Origin: Notospermus geniculatus
Lineage: Eukaryota > Nemertea > Pilidiophora > Heteronemertea > Lineidae
Direction of reading: 5' to 3'
NCBI GenBank assembly: GCA_002633025.1
Contig: NMRB01001538.1
Location: forward strand, 1-64,000
DNA: 64,000 nucleotides
The translations under genes were made by a program, and so were the position numbers. Positions 22,801-33,000 of this stretch are shown piece by piece. The number at the start of each line of letters is the position of its first letter. Positions within the stretch are counted from its first letter, which is position 1. Below the pieces are notes generated by a model. It was given only the letters and a program-made list of their open reading frames with translations, made no database searches and had not been told where the DNA came from.

Positions 22801-23437
22801 TCCCTGCAATAAGTGGCCGCGGCGGGAAACCGAATTTACGTGAGATCATTGATTATACATGTTTACATGTTGGGTAGCCAATGAGGAATTCAAACGCTTC
22901 CGGTTGAACAGGCCTGATTTTGACTTGGTGTCGCAATGGGCATACCAGACGTGCGTAACAGAAAAGAGACCAGGTGTTACTTCATTTACAACGAAAGAAA
23001 AATGAACAAAATTACAGCCATTCATGAAGGAACTATAGGCCTAGAAATCCGACAACAGCCATTGCCATCAGACGTCATGTTTCATTTATCCGGCGTGGTT
23101 TCTACATTACGTAGGCCTATTCAAACCCAACATGTATAATCAATGATCTCGCGTGAATTCGGTTTCCCGCCGCGACCACTTAGGCCTATTGCAGGGAATA
23201 GAGTATATCTGCGCTGTGGATGATCTCCTACATGTAGGCCTATTCCTATATCTGTGTTGCCGATTCCCAAGTCTGGCTAGCTACATCCGTGCTCTGGATG
23301 ATCTCCTAGGCCTACCTATTCTGTGTTCTATAATGATCTCCTTAAGGCCTACCTATATCAAGAGCGAATCCTCGTAGATCAGATGGTGCATTCACTGGTA
23401 GATTTAGAAATTCTTCGTAAAGAGCGAGGTCCGCCAT
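19808..23437 (-). CDS. Pantothenate-kinase-like protein, seven exons, 3' end missing
   Basis: Exons: 23437-23353, 22252-22185, 21963-21782, 21495-21315, 20859-20755, 20306-20192, 19998-19808 (927 nt, 309 codons), all with GT-AG introns and matching phases. In order: N-terminal nucleotide-binding motif GFALDIGASLTKL (family: DIGGTLVKL); VAIGYGHGVQRARG; YTDEFTSFARGF, which keeps the Glu of the catalytic EEL(D) helix; LNFLGSAIVFLS (family: VNMGSGVSIL); DGMQRGGLYFLSMSKMLLGT (family: TGTSLGGGTFLGL); DFNEVMTLTQKGD (family: FEEALEMAAKGDS); VKREDLAAAF...SIFFAGSFV (family: SKEDLARA...VVFVGNFL). The usual role is ATP-dependent phosphorylation of pantothenate, the first step of coenzyme A synthesis. Several glycine/threonine positions around the active and acetyl-CoA sites are changed, so activity is uncertain. 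The final exon (family EGYFGAVGALLEL) should lie beyond 19808, where the N at 19794 and a repeat follow. Confidence 0.82.
20441..20772. repeat. 56-bp minisatellite that includes the 3' end and donor of kinase exon 5
   Basis: Six units of about 52-62 bp (TGTGTGAGAACAGACAACC... CTAGTAACATCTTGTTCG). On the gene strand each unit carries CAAGATGTTACTAG.TACAGA, i.e. the last codons of exon 5 (SKMLLGTE). The last unit (20721-20772) contains the true exon end 20755 and donor GTAAGG. At least one other unit keeps a GTAAGG-like donor. Confidence 0.85.
20909..21050. repeat. Hairpin with perfect arms of about 40 bp
   Basis: CAATAGGGAGGTTGAGATCA at the left is mirrored by TGATCTCAACCTCCCTATTG at the right, with arms extending to AAGGATCCGTGATAAGTCGC. 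It lies in intron 4 of the kinase gene. The outer TAGGGAGGTT word is shared with the hairpin at 24027-24156. Confidence 0.85.
21489..21690. repeat. 38-bp minisatellite that includes the acceptor of kinase exon 4
   Basis: Five units of GGCGATACTGGAAGGTGAAT plus about 18 bp. On the gene strand every unit reads CCTTCCAG|TATCGCC, a copy of the exon 4 acceptor and first codons. The true boundary is the first unit (exon start 21495). The array ends with an inverted piece (TTTACCTTCCAGTATCGCC at about 21661). Confidence 0.85.
22742..23250. mobile_element. Foldback element in kinase intron 1
   Basis: 22785-22880 (CCCTGCAATAAGTGGCCGCG, then GGGAAACCGAATT and ATCATTGATTATACATG) is mirrored by 23120-23205. 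About 240 bp lie between the arms, with no recognised coding content. It lies between exon 1 and exon 2 of the pantothenate-kinase-like gene. Confidence 0.7.
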
Positions 23438-23439
23438 GA

Positions 23440-24026
23440 TGAATGATCTACCGGTCCCGAAATCGATAGGTCACAATGAATATCATATAAAAGTGATGCA
23501 TTTGGGCTATTAGGCCTAGGTCATTGTCGATAATATGCTCAATGATATTGAGGCCGATATGAGAGGTTATTATGCTGGACAGATTTGTGAAGACATGCAG
23601 ATACGTGTTGGCTACCACCACCCATTGACACGTTTGGCCCATTGACAGACAAAATATTAACATGCACGATTTCAGACAGGCAGCCAGTCAAAGGCAAATG
23701 TTTGTGATGATGTGTATTCAATCATCAAAAGTCTACATATTGGGGATCAGCAGATGATCCGTTCTTCTCGAGATTTTGGAGAATTATTATTTGGATCGTT
23801 TCGCAAGAACTCTCGGTCGAATATTACTGTCGGAAGTAGTCAATAATGAACTGTAGATATCGGTTGCTATGGTAACCGAATACTGGCCATGTGTTGGTTT
23901 TGAATTCCAGTGATTGTCGGGCGGACTGCGGGAGTCCTCAATCAAATTCTCTTCCCACGGGAATGAGGACGGCAATAATACATACATGTTTGTACAATAT
24001 TATGTACATATATGTAGATGTACAAT
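23440..24026. other. Upstream of the kinase gene; nothing recognised
   Basis: Sequence 5' to the minus-strand kinase start. No TATA or clear core element could be assigned. The start codon itself lies in a CATGGCGGAC context, favourable for initiation and similar to YY1-type start-site motifs. Confidence 0.3.
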
Positions 24027-24156
24027 ATATTAGGGAGGTTTCGCAAGCGCCCGGTTAGGCCCTACGACGACGTTTATCTATTGTGTGGGTATACCCAAAC
24101 AATAGATAAACGTCGTCGTATGGCCTAACCGGGGGCTTGCGAAACCTCCCTAATAT
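24027..24156. repeat. Hairpin with arms of about 57 bp
   Basis: ATATTAGGGAGGTTTCGCAA... is mirrored by ...TTGCGAAACCTCCCTAATAT with few mismatches. The tip is GTGGGTATACCCAA. It could form a long RNA hairpin if transcribed. Confidence 0.85.
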
Positions 24157-24238
24157 GAACGTCCTTACAGAAACGTTTAGTTAATCTAGGCCCTATCAAG
24201 TTGTCTCCATCACGTGAATGTAGGCCCTGTAACAAAAT

Positions 24239-24562
24239 AAAAATAGTTGGTTAGCATCCCCTGCCGTCATTGAAATTACCCCTCCTCATTTTTTTTTAAT
24301 TTTCAAAAAGCTTTCAAAAAACCGCCAAAAGAGTGATAAATTGTAGGCTGGGATGCTCAAATAAAACAATACAGTTTTAAAGGATAGAAAGTAGTTTTTA
24401 TTTCAATTCATACATGTACCTATTACATTTGGAATTTCCCTCAGGTTGCCATGGTTACCATGGTAACAAGCATCTCAAATTAAATAACAAAATTTTTAAA
24501 AAAAACAACTCACGTCCTCCTCAGAAAATTGTGAGTGGAAGGATGCTAAGCAACTATTTTTT
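24239..24562. mobile_element. Foldback element, AAATAGTTGGTTAGCATCC termini
   Basis: AAAATAGTTGGTTAGCATCC at the left is mirrored by GGATGCTAAGCAACTATTTT at the right. The interior is AT-rich and non-coding. Confidence 0.65.
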
Positions 24563-25526
24563 TACTTGGCCTTATGACAGGCTCAACTAAGACCGTTTCT
24601 GAACATGTGATTCCCGTTGACCTTCGTTCGACACCACCTGACGTCCGGTTTCCTTCTGCTTTACGCTGTACATCTTCTCTAATCCACTCGTTACTCTCTT
24701 CACATTTCTACAAAAAAAACCTGGTCACGTACCCTGGTTTGCTGAAATATCAGAAACCATTCTATTGGTAAACATGTCTCCACGATTTGCAAGTAATCAT
24801 GCTGGCATGCATATTCCGTTTAGGAAGTAAAGACTGTTGAGTGTCTAATGTTAGCGACAATTAAGGAAAGTGCGTCACGTCAGAGACAAAGCTGGCAATG
24901 GATGGCCAAGGGCCAATCACGAAATTAACTTTTTATAATAAGTTCTAACATTTATAGATTCCTCTGGTGATAAAATCTCTAGGATCTCTTCTATATAGCG
25001 CTTGAGGAAGACCCCGATTGGGGTCGAAAATTTGCGAAATATTCGGAGACGACATTCCGATTTATTGTGATAAAATGATTCAGTTGAAAAGGTACAAAGT
25101 ATGATGTTTCTTTCCTTCATTATGCCTGCCCTTAAACCATCTTCATTGAAACGACTAATCGGAGTCGTCAGAAAATCTCCAAGTCAATGGCGTGCCTCCA
25201 GTCAGGTGATCACATCTCAGGGTTCCTGCCGAGGTCAAACTGTGCGGGGCTGGGGGGGGGCAATGGTGGATTTAGGGGGCGCAGCGGGCCGCGGATTTTT
25301 TTCCTAACCGGTATAGATTCCTAACCAGTATATCCATTACGAAATGAAATAAAAACAATGAACTGCTATCTACAAGGTACAAAATATGTAATCATCCAGC
25401 AATGCAATCAAATACATACAGCCTTTGCAATCTTCTATTATGAATGCTGCAGGTTCCCCAAACTTCAAATCACTCAAACCCAAGACCAACAGGCCTTACC
25501 ATTTGTGGGGAGTGAGAGTGAGTTAA
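24563..25526. other. No gene seen
   Basis: Short ORFs only. A G-rich tract (GCTGGGGGGGGGC) lies near 25250. A third copy of the TTCCTAACC(A/G)GTAT motif lies at 25296-25345. Confidence 0.4.
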
Positions 25527-25854
25527 GCTAGTAGCACACATCACCACTTTCGTTGCTCATACAGGCAATTTTCGTGGTCACCACGAAAATGGCCAAGTGT
25601 GCTGTGGCCGGCAACGACCAATCACCACGGAAATTCTGTGGCGACCACAAAATGCCGAAAATCAAACCAGTTTGATTTCTCACCACGAAAATTGCTCGTA
25701 CTTGCCAGTTGTGGTGATGTGTGCGCCATCAGTAGCACACAAGACCGCTGAGTGGTGACGTCTGCTGTAAACCGGCAGTCGCCACAAACATTGCCGTCCA
25801 TGAAAACTGCCTGCACGAGCAACGAAAATGGTGACATGTGCTGCTACATGTAGC
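25527..25854. mobile_element. Foldback element bounded by TTAA
   Basis: The left terminus GCTAGTAGCACACATCACCA is mirrored by GGTGACATGTGCTGCTACAT...AGC, with TTAA on both sides (25523-25526, 25855-25858). The interior repeats CACCACGAAAAT in both orientations. TTAA flanks suggest a piggyBac-type origin, but no empty site is available. Confidence 0.6.
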
Positions 25855-26213
25855 TTAAGCCCCTCGGTGCAATAGAACTCGATTGTTTACAAGGTCCTCA
25901 ATCACTCTTGCTCTCCTCAAATGGCAAGACCTGGACCAAGCAGCCAGCCAATGCGAAACTGATTCAGAAAATGTACTGACAGAGGCACTTTCACATACAA
26001 AGCATGTGGCTTGTCAAAGAACTTTAGAACAACAAAAGTGGGGTTTTAGGGAGAGAAATTAGACGAGACATATTATATGCATGCATACCACAGTTATGAC
26101 TAATCAAGAACAACGCAGTCCAATAATGCTATTTAATACCTCGACACAAGAAACGGTTTACTATTACAATGGATCAACATGACTTGGTGTCATCACATGA
26201 CGAGAAGTCACAG

Positions 26214-26677
26214 GGTCGTATTCTAGAAGCGTCCTTAAAGGGATACTCCACTCATTGTGTAAAATTTTGAATTTTTGAAATATCATTAATACATTCAAAT
26301 TCATTGATATCTGCAACATATCAGATTTTTTAAAAATCAGCAAACTCATCATTTTAAGTATTTTAATTGAATCCCAAGGGGACCATAGCACAGCACACAT
26401 GATGTCATGTGTGCTCAATGCATATTTATGAAGGAACAACCAATATGCCTAGGCAGTCACAGTATTAGCTCATTCACTACAAAGGTCATCAGCCTATTGA
26501 CACTAGTGACATAACAATTCATGGCATTAGTCTCTATGGATTGATAAAAATTCAAAAGCTTACAATGAGTGGAGTATCCCTTTAACTCTAAGGTTTACCT
26601 TTACTTATTGTTTGCAGGGCAGAATACAAAAGCTTAAAGTGGACCCTAGAGTTAAGGAGGCTTCTAGAATACGGGCC
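26214..26677. mobile_element. Outer foldback element interrupted by a TTAA MITE
   Basis: GTATTCTAGAAGCGTCCTTAA at the left and TTAAGGAGGCTTCTAGAATAC at the right form the outer arms. The left arm is broken at its TTAA by the inner element 26239-26581, after which the outer sequence resumes with CTCTAAGGTTTACC. Confidence 0.75.
26239..26581. mobile_element. MITE with TTAA target duplication (piggyBac-like), nested
   Basis: The termini AGGGATACTCCACTCATTGT / ACAATGAGTGGAGTATCCCT are perfect over 20 bp and flanked by TTAA at 26235-26238 and 26582-26585. No transposase. Inserted into the foldback element at 26214-26677. Confidence 0.85.
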
Positions 26678-26752
26678 AGTGTACTTTCAGTGCACCAAGC
26701 TGTTAGACGATTGTACATGAAGGCCTGTAATTTAGAATGCTTCTCAACGTAA

Positions 26753-27315
26753 NNNNNNNNNNNNNNNNNNNNNNNNNNNNNNNNNNNNNNNNNNNNNNNN
26801 NNNNNNNNNNNNNNNNNNNNNNNNNNNNNNNNNNNNNNNNNNNNNNNNNNNNNNNNNNNNNNNNNNNNNNNNNNNNNNNNNNNNNNNNNNNNNNNNNNNN
26901 NNNNNNNNNNNNNNNNNNNNNNNNNNNNNNNNNNNNNNNNNNNNNNNNNNNNNNNNNNNNNNNNNNNNNNNNNNNNNNNNNNNNNNNNNNNNNNNNNNNN
27001 NNNNNNNNNNNNNNNNNNNNNNNNNNNNNNNNNNNNNNNNNNNNNNNNNNNNNNNNNNNNNNNNNNNNNNNNNNNNNNNNNNNNNNNNNNNNNNNNNNNN
27101 NNNNNNNNNNNNNNNNNNNNNNNNNNNNNNNNNNNNNNNNNNNNNNNNNNNNNNNNNNNNNNNNNNNNNNNNNNNNNNNNNNNNNNNNNNNNNNNNNNNN
27201 NNNNNNNNNNNNNNNNNNNNNNNNNNNNNNNNNNNNNNNNNNNNNNNNNNNNNNNNNNNNNNNNNNNNNNNNNNNNNNNNNNNNNNNNNNNNNNNNNNNN
27301 NNNNNNNNNNNNNNN
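26753..27315. other. Assembly gap (563 N)
   Basis: Run of N. The right flank is a tandem repeat, so more units probably lie inside. Confidence 0.99.
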
Positions 27316-27800
27316 ATTTGGCCGATTCTTTCACGCGACACACCGTTGGCCCATGGTACATCCCCCCATCAAATATCAACCCAAAATTTTCAGTCGTTCA
27401 GAAGTTACAGAGCGGAAGGGAACTTATGTGGATTTTACAAAGCGCCCCCTAGAGGGCTGAAAAATGAATTAAATTGAAAACCCGTATGATATGTTATGTA
27501 CCCGTGCTAGATGAGCCTACCATAAAAATTTCGTGAAATTCCATTCAGTATTAAAGGCGTGATCGCAGTTTTTGTGTTTTGGCTTTCGGCCCCCTGGTGG
27601 CAAAGTGGAGAATCGGATTTGGCCGATTCTTTCACGCGACACACCTTTGGCCCATGATACATCCCTCCACCAAATATGAATCCAAAATCTTCAGTCGTTC
27701 TTAAGTTATAGAGCGGAAGGGACTAGTAGCGGCGAGCGGCGAGCGGCGAGCGGCGAGCACCGAGCGCCGAGCGGCGAGCGCCGAGCGGCAGAGGCGCACG
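27316..27800. repeat. Tandem repeat of about 300 bp followed by a GGCGAGC cluster
   Basis: ATTTGGCCGATTCTTTCACG at 27316 recurs at 27618, about 302 bp apart, with matching downstream text (CATCCC.CCA.CAAATAT). The second unit runs into GCGGCGAGC repeats at 27728-27790. Confidence 0.75.
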
Positions 27801-29100
27801 GACGGCCGGTATTTTTAAGTCCCCCTCCGAGGGCTCCGGGGGACAACAAGCCCGTTGAGATTTTGATCCAGAAATGCCAAGAGCCGTAGCACCAGGTGTC
27901 CAGACCCCAGAGCTGTATTTTTAGCCATACCTGGCTGTTCTGTTTATTGCCCTCCCACCATCTGTTGGATGGTGATATGGGAAATAAAGTACTATAAATA
28001 GGTCAGCAGCAGCGGGGGTGAACAGGTAATTGGAAAAGCCCACTAGTGTATCTGGCCCTCAAGCCCACGAGAAAAATGGCTCATAAAATCATTATTTGAA
28101 AAATTCGAACACATATTTGATATACATGTACCATCAAATTTAACATCCGCTGGTAACACTCACAAACACTGCACATACATGTATCTTTGTGTTGGATTTT
28201 CTTACTTTAGTCAGAGGCATTAATCTGCCCTCCTTATCTGTACCCCGATAGAATGCGAAATATCGGGGTATATTAGGTCTGCTGCTCAATGGGATGTAAA
28301 TGTAATGATAAAAACCACAAAGCTCTGCCACATTATATGACTTCCGCATTCCATTAGGTCATAGTTAAATGTTGCCAGACTTAAGGAATTTGTCACAAAA
28401 TCCAGCTATGATGATAACTGTATTTTGTCGGCACACGACGGGCTCCCAGAAGGATAGTAATAAAGGTGGTATTCAGTCATCCATACCTTTCCCCACTGGA
28501 GTTAACCCAATAGCACCTGTTACTCCTGAAATCGCCCATGGTGATTCTATCTGTAGCATCCGAAAACACCATGACTATGCCTCTGCTTTGACCTTGATTC
28601 AGGAGGTCAAGGTCAATGAAAGGTCACTCAGTAATGCTCTTTCATATGAACATACCGGTAACTTGTAATAGTCAGTCTTGAACTTCACCTTTCCTTTTTT
28701 GGGCTCTGAAACTCATGGTGCCACTTATGGGGAAACCCCTTCCAGGAACAAATGAAAAACTGAAGCTGACAAATTCTGTGGTGAATTTGATGCGCACCGC
28801 AGGCAGGTTAGCCTACCGGTAGGTCAAGACACCCAAAACACGGTCAGTATCGATCGGTTCAAAGAATCATTTCTTTCAGATCTCGCCTGACAATAGATAG
28901 GGCAAGTGCGTGAAAAATTAAGCGATTCTGTGCAGCAGTTTCCTGCGAACTGCATCCCATCCGCGAAAATTGCCCCAATCCCAGCAAAAAGAAACCAATA
29001 TGAGCACCCGAAACGCGTGGTGCTCATAAATATTACATGACTTCAGGTGCTAAAGGGTTAATCTAGGGGAATTCTTTTCTGTGAAAAGCATGTTTCAGTG
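27800..29100. other. No gene supported
   Basis: Several short ORFs on both strands (for example 28140-28349 minus and 28369-28668 plus) have no recognisable motif, splice context or bias. Between the kinase and Rab10 genes. Confidence 0.4.
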
Positions 29101-29120
29101 GCTCCAGCAGGTTGCACCTC

Positions 29121-29576
29121 CAGACCCCTAGCTAGGCCTTTTCAGAGGGGCAGTGCCCTGCCCTCTTTATAAAGTCACAAAATGCTCCCTGCCCTCACTT
29201 TGAACCAGGTCAAATTCGCCCTGCCCTCATTTTGGAATAAGTTAATTTTACCTTGCCCTCATTTTGAACTATGTCAAATACACCCTGCCAATTTGTTTTG
29301 AAGTAGGCGTAGGGATTATGCAATCTACCATTGTGCTGCATTTGGATAGGAAAAACATTGTAGATTGGTTGATCTGATACTCTTGAACCAAGGCTCAACA
29401 TTTTTTTCAATCCTTAATTCAAGTGTAGTATTGAATTTCTGTCAGGACGCATAGGTCTACACTCAAAATGTGCCCTCTTTCAAACGTCTGCTTTGGAGTG
29501 AGTGCCCTTTTCAATCTCAAAGGTGCCCTCTTTCAGAAAAGTGCCCTACCCTTCTTAAATTCTAGCTAGGGGTCTG
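29121..29576. mobile_element. Foldback element with 5-bp target duplication
   Basis: The termini CAGACCCCTAGCTAG / CTAGCTAGGGGTCTG are flanked by ACCTC (29116-29120 and 29577-29581). The interior repeats CCCTGCCCTC / TGCCCTCTTT. Superfamily not assigned (hAT-like ends). Confidence 0.75.
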
Positions 29577-30000
29577 ACCTCCAAAAGAATTTGAAAGAGA
29601 ATCACAAGGGTAAATTTCCTACGACTGACGAAGTTTTCATGATCTTTCAGTCCTCTAAGTTTCAGCGTTAAACATGTCATCATTCCACCAGAAGATTACG
29701 TCACCTTTTGCATTTGCCATCATACAATAATTTCTGGGCTAATCATATGTATTGAGGAAAGCTGGAAGCGGACAATAAAGTATAATGCAATGCACAGTAA
29801 CAAATGACCCAGTTTTTAGGATCCACGACATACATGTTGATACAATGAAAATTCCACCAATCAAGAAAGCTTAATACAGCTCATATAATGCACATTCTTC
29901 AATATAGAGTGTAGGATAATATATACATGGGGATATATTATCTATTATCCTTTAGTAAATAGTTTTGCATTAAGTCCATTGTCCATTACTATGTCAAGTT

Positions 30001-33000
30001 TCAGCAACATTTAGAGCTTCTTGATTCTTGTTTGTTTATGTGCAGACCTTGTGGTTCATTGGCATCCTTCCCGGGCGTCTGAAAAATCAAATCAAAGATA
30101 TTCATGCACGGAATTGAAACAAGCTGCTCCTTAAAGCTAGGAATCCACTGCTGAGTTTTCTGTGTTGCGACTTGCTTTGCAACCTGCTACCTGCGATTGA
30201 ATACGATTGCAAGGAACTGATACCGGTCGCCGACCGATTGCCGACTGAAACTGACCACATCTTCGCCACTGGTGGAAATCACGACACGTCTAGGAAGTCC
30301 ACTATCGAGTGCCCACTTGCAACGCAACCCAGTTGTAAAGCAAGTCGCAATGCAAAATCAGCTTGAAAATCTATGGTGGATTCCTAGCTTAGCAAATGTG
30401 ACACGTCACCGCAAAACCAGTATAGAGGAATCCCACTGACGTCATCAAATCATGAGACTGGCCGTCAAAATGACGCAAACTGGCGCCAATAGGGTGCTAC
30501 ACGTGGATTGACATTCCGCCCGACGTGACGAGACAGCACACGAAATAATCCATCGCGTCATCATGACGTTTTTTCAGGAAACACGTGCCCTCAATTTGAC
30601 GGCCAAAGTGGCCTTTATGACGTCACGTGGGAAACCTCTTAGTCCGACACAACCTAGAGGCGGACCAATGGAATGCAGTTTTTGGTCAGAGTGACATAAT
30701 TGCGGTTACATGTTATCCCGTAGTGAATCAGATGACTGGGGTTAATAATAAACATTGCCCTATACACTGTTGTCAGCCAGAAGTATAGGCCTTGTGGCCA
30801 AAATTGAATGTTCCATTTCCTGTCTTCCGTATTCCACTGGTCCACCTCTAGGTTGTGTCAGACTATACTAAGTCATGTAAGTTGAGACCAACATTTTGTC
30901 AATTTCAGTTGGCCTAGGCTTATTGTCTGTCTGTTGTAAAATCTGAGTCATTACATTTCTTCCTTTATCCCTTTATCTCCTGGAGTTATTTTGGTTCATC
31001 CTGGTTCATATCTAGTGCGACATAAGATGGGTTTTGTTGTGACGGGTCATAAATATGAAGCATTATCTGATCTGACTAGGCCCATTAGAGCATGAGCTTG
31101 AAGAGTGTTAACACTGATGATAGAGCTGCATGACGGGCAGGAGTTATTACATTTGCCCTGCCACTGAGTTTAAACCATTTGTCAGGGTTCTCCACAGGGT
31201 CTGAAACAGACCGGGTGCTGGTGACGTCGCACGGTTACTGACATCGGAAGCACGCGCGTCCTCAACGGGCTGGAGCCTTCCCAGAAAAATTTGCAATCTA
31301 GAAGCCCTGAAATGCGATTTCCCGGCATTTCAGAACACAAACCTAGCTCCTTTCGTGCTTGGAATGGAAAACCTAAGTGTTATTTAAAGTGAATAATTTT
31401 GACCGGGCGGTGGATTTTTAGACCGGGTGCTGAGATCAATCCTGTGTTTTAGAACGGGCGCCGCGCCCATTCTGAATACACTAGTAGAGAACCCTGTTTG
31501 TGAGCCCTGAATGTCTTTTTGCTATTTGAAAACAAACAGTTCAACAAAATCACATGACATACATGTAAGCAAATGATTTTTCATCATGAACTGCCTACAA
31601 TGTGTTGTTAACCGGCCCATCACTTTTTAACAGGCATTGTTTACAAGGTCCACTTCATTAATTATACCACAGGTCACAGGTGATCATTCTGTTGACATAA
31701 TAACCAGGCCAGTGGGCCTCACATATATGCAAAGTCAAATTTTTATTAACAGGCATGACATGCCTGATACACTAAGGGAATAGACTGTCAAGTTCAACAG
31801 ATTAGTGGGTTGTTTAACCATTTGTGACCCGTCACAGCAAAACTAGGCGCATATCGCTCAGAAGGTGAGCCTCAACAAACTAAGATCACACCAGGAGAGA
31901 ATGGAAGAAATAGATCATTTCAGATTTCACAATAGACAGACAATATATTGAAACTGGCAAACATTTGGTCTCAACCTGCCAAGCTCAGAGCCACATGCAC
32001 CTACTTTTGCTGTGACGGGTCACATCTGCCTACCACAGACCGGTATACTGGCATTGTAATCAGGGGCGGATCCAGAATCATGGTAAAGAGGGGGCACAGC
32101 CAGCGTACATCATGGAAAATCTCGGTCAAATTTTAAATCTTTTCAAAATTTCCCGGTCAATTTTAACGATTTTCCACAAAATAGAGGGGGCACGGACCGG
32201 GTGTGTCCCCCTTGGATCCGCGCCTGGTAATGCACCAGGGGTTTAGATATATTTTTTAAGCCAGGAGTACTTTACTCATCTTGTATTTCAGTGAGTGCAT
32301 ACACTACTCTCCAGGCCCCTGTAAAGTGGCGTATTTCATGCATGCCCGGCGGTACCAGAGCAGGATACTGTAAAGCAGGAAAATTTCGCGTGCAGGAAAT
32401 TTTCGCGAATTTCGCGAGAGTGTATGAGTCGCGAAAATTTCCTGTCGCGAATATGAGTACATGCAAGTGATAAATACGGTCCGTGAAAAAAAACGAAAAA
32501 AATGGCAGAGACTCGCGAAAATATCCTGCCGTGAATATGTCTATAATTCTTGATTCGCGAAAATTTCCAGCCGCGAAATTATCTTGCTTTACAGTACACC
32601 GTAACTGTGCAGTGAGACCTCACCAAAACTGTGCGGTGAGACCTGGAAAGATTCTGACGTCACGCCTGTATTGCAAATGGCGGCCATGGTGGCAATCTCA
32701 TCGCGTTTTGCATGCTGACTGTGGAACTTTATTCACCCAGTTTTCAATTGCTTGCGTATTTGGCGGATCATAAAGTATCATAGTGCGTACGGTCCGCATC
32801 TGGGGATTTTTTGGCATGCGTATGTTACGTCTTGTGCAAGATTTCACTTGCATTTTTCCCAACACGATTTGCGTATTTACGCAAATACACACGTTATCTA
32901 AACCCCTGAATGCACAACTGTCATGACTGTCGTGAAATAAAATGTATTACCGGTACATTGCGTCGTACTTAACACCATAATGCGTCAGACGCAGGTGCAT

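Noticed and set aside
26703-27477. Long ORFs spanning the N run at 26753-27315
   Set aside because: Artefact of reading through N.
28824-29027. Minus-strand ORF containing GNCCTES as a possible Rab10 C-terminus
   Set aside because: The CC is internal and has no in-phase acceptor. The true last exon, with [11 protein letters not shown]...SSKCC and a TTTTTCAG acceptor, is at 30078-30001.
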